Source: Deltaproteobacteria bacterium
Lineage (GTDB): Bacteria; Desulfobacterota; GWC2-55-46; UBA9637
NCBI GenBank assembly: GCA_016195725.1
Contig: JACPZB010000081.1
Location: 1 to 42,985, forward strand
Direction: 5' to 3'
DNA: 42,985 nucleotides
The position numbers were made by a program, and so were the translations under genes. This document shows positions 34,194 to 42,985 of the stretch, in pieces. The notes beneath the pieces were generated by a model. It worked only from the letters and a program-made list of their open reading frames with translations. It was not told the origin of the DNA and did no database searches. Each line of letters opens with the position of its first letter. Within the stretch, counting starts at the first letter, position 1.

Positions 34194-35588
34194 ATGCAGG
34201 AATTTGATATTGTTGTTATCGGCGGCGGGCCGGGCGGTTATGTGGCTGCCATACGGGGCGCGCAGCTCAGTGCAAAGGTTGCGCTGGTGGAAAAAAATAA
34301 GGTCGGCGGCACATGTCTTAACCGTGGGTGCATACCCACAAAAGTGTTATATGCCAGCGCAAAGGCTCTGGCAGCGGTGCGCAGCGCAGGCGATTTCGGT
34401 GTCAGTGTAAAAGATATCGCCTTTGATATTGCAAAAGCAGTTGCGCGAAAAAACGAAGTGGTGGAAAAACTTGTCGGCGGCGTGCGGCAGCTTCTCAAGG
34501 GCAATGGTGTTGAGGTTTTTGAGGGAGAGGCCTTTCTGGAAAATGCGGGACAGGTGCGGATCACGCGGCAGGACGGTTTGAAAGGGACGATAATCGCCAG
34601 GAAAATAATTCTTGCCACCGGCTCCGAGCCTGCTATGATTCCGGCATTCAATATTGACAGAAAAAATATCATCACATCTACAGAAATGCTTGATTTGCAA
34701 GCTGTTCCAAAGACCTTGCTTATTATCGGCGGCGGCGTGATGGGGTGCGAGTTTGCAAGCATCTTTGCCGAATTTGGCAGCAAGATTACAATTGTTGAAC
34801 TTTTGCCGACAATCTTGTCAACAGAGGATAAGCAGGTTTCAAGGGTGATATTAAAAAGTTTCAAGGAGAAAGGTGTTGATGTGCTTACAGAGGTTTCTGT
34901 GCAGAGTGTTCAGGATACAGGGAACGGTGTAAAAACTACTCTTGCGGACGGCAGGGAGTTTGTGACGGAAAAGGTGATGGTGTCCATCGGCAGGAGTTTC
35001 AATTCGCAAGGACTCGGGCTTGAGGCATTGGGCGTGAAAACGGAAAAGGGAAGGATTGTCGTAAACGAAAACATGGAGACCAATGTAAGCGGGGTCTATG
35101 CCGCAGGCGATGTTATCGGCGGTATGCTTCTGGCGCATATTGCATCCAATGAAGGCATAGTGGCTGTAAACAATGCGCTTGGAAAAGATGCGCGTATGGA
35201 TTATTCCATCGTGCCTGCCGGAATATTCACCGATCCTGAGATTGCAAGCGTTGGCCTACGGGAAAAAGATGCAAAGGAAAAAGGGATGGAAGTTGCTATC
35301 GGCAGATTTCCGTATGCGGCATCAGGCAAGGCTTTGTGCATGGCTGAGGAAGAAGGTTTTGTGCAAATTCTATCGGACCCCGGCACGGATAAGGTTTTGG
35401 GCTGTTCCATTGTCGGCGCCCATGCAACGGATCTGATTCAGGAGGTGGCTATCGCAATGAAAGCAGGCGCAAAGACAAAAGATATTGCAGATACCATCCA
35501 TGCCCATCCCACTTTGCCCGAACTCGTGATGGAGGCGGCAGAGGATGTGCATGGGATGGCGATACATAAGATAGGGAGAAAAAAGTAG
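34194..35588 (+). CDS. lpdA: Dihydrolipoyl dehydrogenase
   Basis: DIVVIGGGPGGYVAAIRGAQL, NKVGGTCLNRGCIPTKVLY, GGGVMGCEFASIFAEFGSKITIVE, C-terminal HAHPTLPELVMEAAEDVHG. Confidence 0.97.
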   Translation: MQEFDIVVIGGGPGGYVAAIRGAQLSAKVALVEKNKVGGTCLNRGCIPTKVLYASAKALAAVRSAGDFGVSVKDIAFDIAKAVARKNEVVEKLVGGVRQLLKGNGVEVFEGEAFLENAGQVRITRQDGLKGTIIARKIILATGSEPAMIPAFNIDRKNIITSTEMLDLQAVPKTLLIIGGGVMGCEFASIFAEFGSKITIVELLPTILSTEDKQVSRVILKSFKEKGVDVLTEVSVQSVQDTGNGVKTTLADGREFVTEKVMVSIGRSFNSQGLGLEALGVKTEKGRIVVNENMETNVSGVYAAGDVIGGMLLAHIASNEGIVAVNNALGKDARMDYSIVPAGIFTDPEIASVGLREKDAKEKGMEVAIGRFPYAASGKALCMAEEEGFVQILSDPGTDKVLGCSIVGAHATDLIQEVAIAMKAGAKTKDIADTIHAHPTLPELVMEAAEDVHGMAIHKIGRKK

Positions 35589-35666
35589 CTTCACGCTCGA
35601 TAATGCCTCATCTGTGTTGTCAGGACTGCGGGATTGGGAAAATAATTAAGTAAAGTGAGGTAGGTA

Positions 35667-36902
35667 ATGGCATTAATCGTCCAAAAATACGGCGGAACGT
35701 CAGTCGGCAATGTGGAGCGAATTAGAAACGTTGCCATAAGGGTTGCGCAGACAAAAAAGAAAGGGCATAAGGTTATTGTGGTTGTATCTGCAATGTCAGG
35801 TGAAACAAATAAGCTTGTTGACCTGGCAAATCAGATGAAGGAGTTTCCCATCGGCAGGGAATACGATGTGGTAGTGTCAACCGGTGAGCAGGTTACCATC
35901 GGGCTTCTGGCGTTGGCGCTTCAGGATTTGGGATTCGGCGCAAAATCCTTTCTCGGTTATCAGGTGCCGATTATAACCGAGAGCGTTTTCAGCAAGGCAA
36001 GGATTGAAGAGATAGATACAGTCAATATATTCTCTGAGCTTAAAAAGAGAAATATCGTTGTGGTTGCAGGTTTTCAGGGTGTTGACAGAGAAGGTAATAT
36101 TACAACCCTCGGCAGAGGCGGCTCGGATACAACTGCTGTTGCTCTATCAGCAGTGTTAAAGGCAGATGTCTGTGAAATATACACAGATGTAGAGGGCGTT
36201 TATACAACAGACCCGAATATATGTCCTGATGCGAGGAAACTAAAAAAAATTTCTTATGATGAAATGCTTGAGATGGCAAGCCTCGGCGCAAAGGTGCTGC
36301 AAACAAGGTCCGTTGAATTTGCAAAAAAGTATAATGTGCCCGTGATGGTAAAGTCATCCTTTACGGATGCGGAAGGGACGCTTGTTACAAAGGAGGATAA
36401 GGATATGGAAAAGGTGATTGTTTCAGGTGTTACCTATAATAAGGATGAGGCAAAGATAACTGTGGCAAAGGTGCCTGACAGGCCCGGTATTGCGGCAAAA
36501 CTCTTTGCCCCGCTTACAAAGGCGAATATCAATGTTGACATGATTGTACAGAATGTGAGCCACGACGGGCATACGGATCTGACATTCACCGTGTCAAAGG
36601 CGGATTTCAGAAAGGCGCTGCAGCTTGTTCAAAAAACCGCAAAGGAGATGAAGGCAGGCAAGGTGCTTTCCGATACGAATATTGCAAAGGTCTCCATCGT
36701 GGGCGCGGGCATGAGAAGCCACGCGGGTGTTGCGTCAAAGATGTTTGAGACCATGGCAAAGGAGAATATCAATATCCAGATGATTTCAACATCTGAGATA
36801 AAGATATCTTCAGTTATAGATGCAAAGTATACGGAACTGGCGGTAAGGACTTTGCATGATGCGTTTGGGTTGAGCAGGGAAGAAGTGGTGGAGGAAAAGT
36901 GA
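35667..36902 (+). CDS. lysC: Aspartate kinase
   Basis: [60 protein letters not shown]-terminal ACT domains. Confidence 0.98.
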   Translation: MALIVQKYGGTSVGNVERIRNVAIRVAQTKKKGHKVIVVVSAMSGETNKLVDLANQMKEFPIGREYDVVVSTGEQVTIGLLALALQDLGFGAKSFLGYQVPIITESVFSKARIEEIDTVNIFSELKKRNIVVVAGFQGVDREGNITTLGRGGSDTTAVALSAVLKADVCEIYTDVEGVYTTDPNICPDARKLKKISYDEMLEMASLGAKVLQTRSVEFAKKYNVPVMVKSSFTDAEGTLVTKEDKDMEKVIVSGVTYNKDEAKITVAKVPDRPGIAAKLFAPLTKANINVDMIVQNVSHDGHTDLTFTVSKADFRKALQLVQKTAKEMKAGKVLSDTNIAKVSIVGAGMRSHAGVASKMFETMAKENINIQMISTSEIKISSVIDAKYTELAVRTLHDAFGLSREEVVEEK

Positions 36903-38494
36903 CTGTTAAACTCTATGACACAACTTTAAGAGACGGCACGCAGGCGGAGGATATCAATTTCTCTGTTGAGGACAAGGTGCGGATTGCCCAGAGATTGGAT
37001 GAACTCGGCATCCACTATATTGAGGGCGGTTGGCCTGGCTCTAATCCGAGGGATATTCAGTTTTTTAAAGAGATGAAGGGTGTAAAGCTTGCCAATGCCC
37101 GATTGGTTGCCTTTGGAAGCACGAGAAGGGCAGGAGCCAAGGCAAAAGATGATGCAAATATCAAGGCACTTTTAAAGTCAGGCACTGGTGTTGTGACTAT
37201 TTTTGGCAAGACCTGGGATTTGCATGTGAAAGAGGCTTTGAAAATCTCTCCTGAGGAAAATCTGGACATCATCTATGACTCTCTCAAGTTTTTAAAGGAC
37301 AGGGTGGAAGAGGTATTCTATGATGCAGAGCATTTTTTTGACGGCTACAAGGCAAACCCTGAATATGCGTTAAAGACCCTCAAGACCGCCCATGACGCCG
37401 GCGCGGAATGTCTTGTCTTGTGCGATACCAATGGCGGGACCCTGCCGGATGAATTGGTTGAGATTATCCGAGATGTGAAGCATCATGTAAATGCGCCTCT
37501 GGGTATCCACGCGCATAATGACTCTGAGGCTGCTGTTGCCAATTCCATACTTGCTGTAAAAGAAGGGGCAGTTCAGGTTCATGGCACTATAAATGGTTTT
37601 GGCGAAAGGTGCGGGAATGCCAATCTCTGCTCTATAATCCCCAATCTTAAACTTAAATTGGGTATAAATTGTATCAGCTCTGAGCAATTAAGAAAACTAA
37701 GGGAGACATCCAGATTTGTCTATGAGCTGGCAAATCTCCCTCACAATAAGCATCAGGCATATGTTGGAGACAGCGCCTTTGCCCATAAGGCTGGCGTGCA
37801 TGTGAGCGCGGTATTGAAAAGACCTGAGACCTATGAGCATATAAGGCCTGATCTGGTTGGTAATCATCAAAGGGTTCTGGTTTCTGATCTCTCAGGCAAA
37901 TCGAATATCATTTATAAGGCGCAGGAGTTTGGCATTGACATAAAGAGCAAAGACCCGATTGTCCAGGGTATAGTTAGAACCCTCAAAGCGCTTGAGTATA
38001 AGGGTTTTCAATATGAAGGGGCCGAGGCGTCATTTGAACTGCTGATGCAAAAGGCGATGAGGGCCAGGAAAAAATATTTTAAGCTCCTCGGTTTCAGGGT
38101 CATTGACGAGAAGAAAAAGGAAAGCGAGCCTCCTTATGCTGAGGCAACGATAAAGCTTGAGGTTGACGGCAGGGTTGAGCACACAGCCAGCGAAGGCAAC
38201 GGTCCTGTCAATGCCCTGGATAATGCGCTGAGAAAAGCGCTTGAGAAATTTTATCCTCATTTAAAGGATGTCGAACTTCTTGATTTTAAAGTCAGGGTTT
38301 TGACCGCCGGAAAAGGCACTGCCGCATCTGTCAGGGTTTTGGTAGAATCAGGAGATGGAAAAGAAAAATGGGGAACTGTCGGTGTATCTGAAAATGTGAT
38401 TGAGGCGAGCTGGCAGGCGCTTGTTGACAGCCTTGAATATAAACTCTATAAAGATGAAAAGGAGAATGCCACGCAGGGTAAAAGGAAAAGCTGA
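36899..38494 (+). CDS. cimA: (R)-citramalate synthase
   Basis: [50 protein letters not shown]...; HMGL-like plus LeuA dimer domain. Confidence 0.95.
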   Translation: MTVKLYDTTLRDGTQAEDINFSVEDKVRIAQRLDELGIHYIEGGWPGSNPRDIQFFKEMKGVKLANARLVAFGSTRRAGAKAKDDANIKALLKSGTGVVTIFGKTWDLHVKEALKISPEENLDIIYDSLKFLKDRVEEVFYDAEHFFDGYKANPEYALKTLKTAHDAGAECLVLCDTNGGTLPDELVEIIRDVKHHVNAPLGIHAHNDSEAAVANSILAVKEGAVQVHGTINGFGERCGNANLCSIIPNLKLKLGINCISSEQLRKLRETSRFVYELANLPHNKHQAYVGDSAFAHKAGVHVSAVLKRPETYEHIRPDLVGNHQRVLVSDLSGKSNIIYKAQEFGIDIKSKDPIVQGIVRTLKALEYKGFQYEGAEASFELLMQKAMRARKKYFKLLGFRVIDEKKKESEPPYAEATIKLEVDGRVEHTASEGNGPVNALDNALRKALEKFYPHLKDVELLDFKVRVLTAGKGTAASVRVLVESGDGKEKWGTVGVSENVIEASWQALVDSLEYKLYKDEKENATQGKRKS

Positions 38495-39056
38495 TTCTAA
38501 TAGTGTAGGCGTTAACGACCAGCTAAAGAATATTGCCCTGCTTATAATAGCCATCTTTCTCGTGGCTATTTATTTTTTGAAAGAGTTTCATATATTTAAA
38601 AAACCTGCTTCAATATCTGCCAGTCAGTCTGGGAAGCAAACAATCATTATTGAAGTGGAAGATTCTTCTGGCATTAGCAAGGTTTATACACATCCAAAAG
38701 ATGCGTCATTAAAAGATGTGATGGATAAGGCCGGAGTTAAAGGATACAAGCATACTGATACAGCAATTGAAAGCGGCTCAAAGATTACAATAAACAAAGA
38801 TGGCTCCGCTGATGTAGGTTTGATGAGTGGAGAAAAACATCTCATCTTTTCCATTCCTCTAAATATCAACAAGGCAACAGCACAGGATTTTGAGGCCCTC
38901 CCAGGCATTGGGCCAAAAGTGGCGGAGAGGATTATTGAAACTCGGGAGAGGCTTGGGGGATTTAGAACTGTTGAAGGGCTTAAAAAAGTAAGAGGAATGG
39001 GCGGCAAAAAATTGGATAGACTAAAAAATTTTATAATATGTAAAGAAATGCCTTGA
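38466..39056 (+). CDS. ComEA-like helix-hairpin-helix protein (start revised from 38400)
   Basis: ATG at 38466 after aaaaggaga; [59 protein letters not shown]. Confidence 0.85.
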   Translation: MPRRVKGKADSNSVGVNDQLKNIALLIIAIFLVAIYFLKEFHIFKKPASISASQSGKQTIIIEVEDSSGISKVYTHPKDASLKDVMDKAGVKGYKHTDTAIESGSKITINKDGSADVGLMSGEKHLIFSIPLNINKATAQDFEALPGIGPKVAERIIETRERLGGFRTVEGLKKVRGMGGKKLDRLKNFIICKEMP

Positions 39057-39961
39057 TTTGTTGGGGCAGAAATTAAAAATGGCTTATTTTATAAATTGCG
39101 AGGTTATTGATGCAAGAAAAATACAATCCCCAAGCAATCGAAGAAAAATGGCAGAGGCAATGGGGAGAGGAAAAATCTTTCAAGGCTGCGGAAGATATGG
39201 GCGGAAAAAAATATTACTGCCTTGAGATGTTTCCGTATCCTTCGGGAAAGATACACATGGGTCATGTCCGCAATTATTCCATCGGTGATGTTGCTGCGCG
39301 GTTTTTGAGTATGCGCGGATTTAATGTGCTGCACCCGATGGGCTGGGATTCTTTCGGTATGCCTGCTGAGAACGCGGCTATCCAGCACGGGGTTCATCCG
39401 GCAAAGTGGACTTCTGAAAATATCGCCTCCATGAGAACGCAGTTAAAGCGGCTCGGGCTCGCGTATGACTGGGACAGGGAGATTGCAACCTGCACCCCCG
39501 AATATTATCGCTGGAACCAGTGGCTCTTTCTTAAATTTTTTGAAAAAGGGTTGGCATATCAGAAACAGTCTGCGGTGAACTGGTGTCCTGAGTGCGCAAC
39601 GGTTCTGGCGAATGAGCAGGTGGAGGGCGGCAATTGCTGGAGGTGCGATACGCAGGTTGAGCAGAAAAATCTGAAGCAGTGGTTTTTCAGGATAACCGCA
39701 TACTCCGAGGAACTTCTGGAGCATTGCGATAAGCTTCCGGGCTGGCCGGAAAAAGTTTTGATCATGCAGAAGAACTGGATCGGCAAGAGCATCGGCGCGG
39801 AGGTGGATTTCAAAATAGAAAATTTGGACGAGGTGATTAAAGTATTCACCACGCGGCCGGACACGCTCTTCGGCGCAACATTTATGAGCCTTGCGCCTGA
39901 ACATCCGATGGCGGAAAAACTTGTTGGGGTCAAGCCTGCCCCTGCAGGCAGTAAGCAGGGG

Positions 39962-40066
39962 GGTCAAGGGACAAGGGTCAAGAAATTTATAGAAAAAGTG
40001 AAAAAACAGGGCAGGACTGAAGGGTCAAGAAATTTATAGAAAAAGTGAAAAAACAGGGCAGGACTG
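39962..40066. repeat. Heptamer array (ggtcaag ggacaag ggtcaag) merging into an exact 2 x 47-nt tandem duplication
   Basis: aagggtcaagaaatttatagaaaaagtgaaaaaacagggcaggactg at 39973-40019 and identically at 40020-40066. Confidence 0.98.
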
Positions 40067-40282
40067 CAAGGACAGAGGCATTGCTGGAAAAAGAAGGGGT
40101 GTTCACCGGTTCATACTGTATCAATCCTTTGACCGGCAGGCGGATGCCGATATATCTTGCGAATTTTGTCTTGATGGAATACGGCACTGGCGCGGTCATG
40201 GCTGTGCCTGCGCATGACCAGCGGGATTTTGAATTTGCAAAAAAATACAATCTTCCGATGATTGCAGTAATTGTCCCTGATA

Positions 40283-40314
40283 AATCCGCAATCCGCAATC
40301 CGCAATCCGAAATC
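40283..40314. repeat. Intragenic heptamer array in leuS
   Basis: aatccgc aatccgc aatccgc aatccga aatc; encodes [10 protein letters not shown]. Confidence 0.95.
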
Positions 40315-41213
40315 ATGCAAGAGGCATACATTGACGACGGCGTTATGGTCAATTCAGGCCAATTTAACGGCATGAAAAATAGAGATGCGATGGAGGCGAT
40401 TGTAAAATATCTGGAGGAAAAAAATATCGGCAAAAAGACCGTGAGTTACAAACTGCGCGACTGGGGCATATCAAGGCAGAGATACTGGGGATGCCCGATA
40501 CCGATAATTTACTGCGACAAATGCGGCGTTGTGCCTGTGCCGGATGAAGACCTGCCAGTGATTCTGCCGGAGGATGTGAAGTTTACCGGACAAGGGGCTT
40601 CGCCGCTTGCTCAATCTGAAAAATTCGTCAATGTCCCGTGTCCACGGTGCGGCAAGCAGGCCCGCAGAGAGACCGACACTATGGATACCTTTGTTGATTC
40701 ATCGTGGTATTTTCTGAGATATGCCTCGCCAAAAGAGGGCAATGCCCCGTTTGACAAAGAGGCTGCAAAATACTGGATGCCGGTTGACCAGTATATCGGC
40801 GGCGTTGAACATGCGGTGCTGCATCTGCTCTACTCCCGCTTTTTTACCAAGGCCATCCGCGACCTTGGGCTGATAGATTTTGACGAACCGTTTTTAAATC
40901 TCCTGACTCAGGGAATGGTGTGCAAAGAGATTATGAAATGCAAGGGGCACGGCTATCTTTTGCCGGATGAGGTCAAGGACGGCGCATGCGTGAAGTGCGG
41001 CAGCGCAGTTGAAATTGGCGCGAAAGAAAAGATGAGCAAATCAAAAAAGAATATTGTTGACCCGGATAAGATTATTGCAAAATACGGCGCAGACACCACA
41101 AGGCTCTTTTCCCTGTTTGCGGCGCCGCCGGAAAAGGATTTGGAGTGGAGCGATGAAGGGGTGGAGGGCGCATACCGGTTTTTGAACAGGGTGTGGAGGC
41201 TGGTGGTAGAAAT

Positions 41214-41248
41214 GCAAGGGGCAAGGGGCAAGGAGCAAGGGGCAAGAG
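41214..41248. repeat. Intragenic heptamer array in leuS
   Basis: gcaaggg gcaaggg gcaagga gcaaggg gcaagag; encodes [12 protein letters not shown]. Confidence 0.95.
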
Positions 41249-41375
41249 AAGATACTCAAGAACTTGAATATGAGATAAACAGGGCTACAAAAAAGGTTAC
41301 TGAGGATTTGGAACAATTTCATTTTAACACAGCCATAGCCGCGCTAATGGAGTATGTGAATTTTCTGTATAAATG

Positions 41376-41401
41376 TAAGGGCGAACGGCCGTTCGCCCTT
41401 A
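41376..41401. repeat. 26-bp perfect palindrome inside leuS
   Basis: TAAGGGCGAACGGCCGTTCGCCCTTA is self-reverse-complementary; encodes KGERPFAL. Confidence 0.97.
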
Positions 41402-41742
41402 TAACGAATGCCATTGAAATCCTGCTCATCCTCCTCTCTCCCTTTGCGCCGCATCTTTGCGAAGAGTTGTGGAACGGCATCGGGAAGAAAGAGAGCACCC
41501 TCAAAACCCCGTGGCCGTCTTATGACGAGGCTGCCCTGAAAAAGGAAGAGGCTTTGGTCGTGGTGCAGATAAACGGCAAGGTCAGAGGCCGCATCAATCT
41601 GCGCGTTGATATGCCGCAGAAGGAAGTGGAGCAATTGGCCCTTGCGGATAAAAAGATCGCGGAATGGCTTGCCGGAAAAGAGATTAAAAAGATTGTGTAT
41701 GTGCAGAATAAGATATTGAATGTGGTGGCGGGGTAGGGTGTA

Positions 41743-42069
41743 GCCGACCACCTTTTTGAAAAGGGAGATTTTTCTTACTCGCTATTCTTTGGACACTTAG
41801 CAATTGAAAAACTCTTAAAGGCGATGTATGTCGCTAAAAACAAAGAACAGGCTCCGTTCATCCACCATCTGAAACGTCTTGCGGAACTTACCGGTCTTCA
41901 GCTTACAACAGAGCAGATGGATGAATTGTTGAGAATATCTGCATTTAATTTGGAGGCGCGCTATCCTGATGAAAATAGAACATTCAGGCAGAAATGCACG
42001 AAGGAATTTACCGAAGACGAACTCAAAAAGATAAAGGAAACATTTCAATGGCTGAAATCAATGCTTTAA
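41743..42069 (+). pseudogene. HEPN-domain protein lacking its 5' end, in frame after the leuS UAG stop
   Basis: ADHLFEKGDFSYSLFFGHLAIEKLLKAMYVAKNKEQAPFIHHLKRLAELTGLQ matches HEPN, but no in-frame start lies between the leuS stop (41734-41736) and the ATG at 41824. Confidence 0.7.
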
Positions 42070-42374
42070 TTATGAAAGAGATAAAAGAGTTTATGCGTAG
42101 GCTGCGAACGATGAATGTTCGTATTCAGGAAGCCTATATTTTCGGCTCTTATGCCAAGGCCGCGCAGAACGAATGGAGCGACATAGACTTGGCCATTATT
42201 TCTCCGGATTTTTCAGACGACAGATTTGAGGAAAGGCTGCGCCTGATGAAGCTTGCAAGCAGTATTGACGATAGAATAGAGCCGGTGCCTTTCAGGCCGG
42301 ATACCTTTTCAGACGACAATCCGCTGGCATGGGAAATCAAGAGGCATGGGATACGGGTGGATGAGGAAGGATAG
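42048..42374 (+). CDS. MNT-type nucleotidyltransferase (start revised from 41994)
   Basis: VRIQEAYIFGSYAKAAQNEWSDIDLAIISPDF (GSYAKG-like ... DIDL). Confidence 0.88.
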   Translation: MAEINALIMKEIKEFMRRLRTMNVRIQEAYIFGSYAKAAQNEWSDIDLAIISPDFSDDRFEERLRLMKLASSIDDRIEPVPFRPDTFSDDNPLAWEIKRHGIRVDEEG

Positions 42375-42540
42375 TGTCGCGCTTGCGGCGGTCTTTATGC
42401 CCTTTTCTTTCAACGGCGTATCTGAAATGAACATGAGCGCGCCTAATCGCTCAAGGGTGCTGAGTCCCACGCGGTCCCGCGAGTATTGATCTATCTGGTC
42501 AAGCGCATCTTTGCCGAGCTTGCTTTCAGCCATATTTTTC

Positions 42541-42985
42541 TCACCTCTCTTTCACTCTTGTTCCGTTTCTGACGGATTCATCTGGATGAACAATAACGGT
42601 TTCTCCATCCACGAGTCCTGAAATAATCTCCGCTGACAATCCGTTTCTGTGGCCAATTTCAACCTTGCGGAGATATGCGCGGTTGTTCTGAAACAGAAAA
42701 ACCGCCCAGCCGTTTTCATATCTGAATAGCGCATTGGCCGGAATCTGCAAGACATCTTTTCCTTGCCATAGGTTAAAACTTGCCTCCACGCGATAGCCGT
42801 CGCCGAGCCTTTGCCATGTTTCGGGAATAGAGGTAATATCCGCCACTACGATCACGCGCTGCTCCTCCACGCCAAGGCTGGAAATCTTGGTGAATGCCGC
42901 AGGCTCAACAATCCTGACCTTTCCGGCAAGCGGCGCGTCTCCGCCCCATCGCTCAAAAAGCACGGGGGTTCCCGGTTTGATTTTT
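42541..42985 (-). CDS. Efflux RND/HlyD-type periplasmic adaptor, C-terminal part; 5' end outside the window
   Basis: KIKPGTPVLFERWGGDAPLAGKVRIVEPAAFTKISSLGVEEQRVIVVADI...IPANALFRYENGWAVFLFQNNRAYLRKVEIGHRNGLSAEIISGLVDGETVIVHPDESVRNGTRV. Confidence 0.88.
   Translation of the reverse strand, partial: KIKPGTPVLFERWGGDAPLAGKVRIVEPAAFTKISSLGVEEQRVIVVADITSIPETWQRLGDGYRVEASFNLWQGKDVLQIPANALFRYENGWAVFLFQNNRAYLRKVEIGHRNGLSAEIISGLVDGETVIVHPDESVRNGTRVKER

Larger units (their letters stand above)
39107..41736 (+). pseudogene. leuS: Leucyl-tRNA synthetase, interrupted by a frameshifting 47-bp tandem duplication (ORFs 39107-40039 and 40045-41736)
   Basis: N-terminal [37 protein letters not shown]; second [54 protein letters not shown]...[10 protein letters not shown]. 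Removing 47 nt joins the two ORFs. Confidence 0.93.

Noticed and set aside
40045-41736. Natural Aquifex-type split LeuRS as the primary call
   Set aside because: The exact 47-bp tandem duplication explains the break simply and its removal restores one frame; the split hypothesis is kept only as an alternative.
42309-42533. 74-aa minus-strand ORF downstream of the efflux adaptor gene
   Set aside because: MAESKLGKDALDQIDQYSRDRVGLSTLERLG... could be the start of a truncated gene, but it overlaps the MNT gene end and I recognise no family.

Overview
The window is 43 kb of a gene-dense bacterial chromosome; the lineage cannot be assigned from sequence alone. Most of it is housekeeping and energy metabolism. 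In order: (1) the 3' end of an Rhs/YD-repeat gene with a short tip and a small membrane protein (candidate polymorphic toxin/immunity pair); (2) a decayed REP-associated (RAYT) transposase with a palindrome; (3) a radical SAM/SPASM protein with a PCP_red-like tail; (4) a ZTP/ZMP riboswitch candidate upstream of rnfCDGEAB; (5) a System II cytochrome c maturation cluster (CYCxC protein, TPR, ResB, CcsA, two TlpA-like proteins, CcdA, glutaredoxin-like); (6) tRNA-Gln and tRNA-Glu; (7) a TPP riboswitch and thiamin operon (HydG/ThiH-like, thiS, thiG, lgt, thiE, thiC); (8) a GGDEF response regulator, tRNA-Thr, ROK kinase, SNase-like nuclease, carbamate kinase and others; (9) a MntA/HepT-type module; (10) nnr, tsaE, an NTF2-type immunity-like protein, hicA/hicB-like genes, lpdA, lysC, cimA, comEA-like; (11) leuS broken by an exact 47-bp tandem duplication; (12) a second, 5'-truncated HEPN/MNT module and the end of an efflux adaptor gene. 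The most unusual signal is a family of degenerate short arrays, nearly all of period 7 with occasional period 9. Each locus has its own word, and many loci pair a word array with its reverse complement. They occupy many of the longer spacers, both riboswitch expression platforms, and several coding sequences (rhs, radical SAM, thiS, lgt, leuS), where they encode linkers or ends such as SQKSEVRSQK. All calls were made by eye, with no database search.
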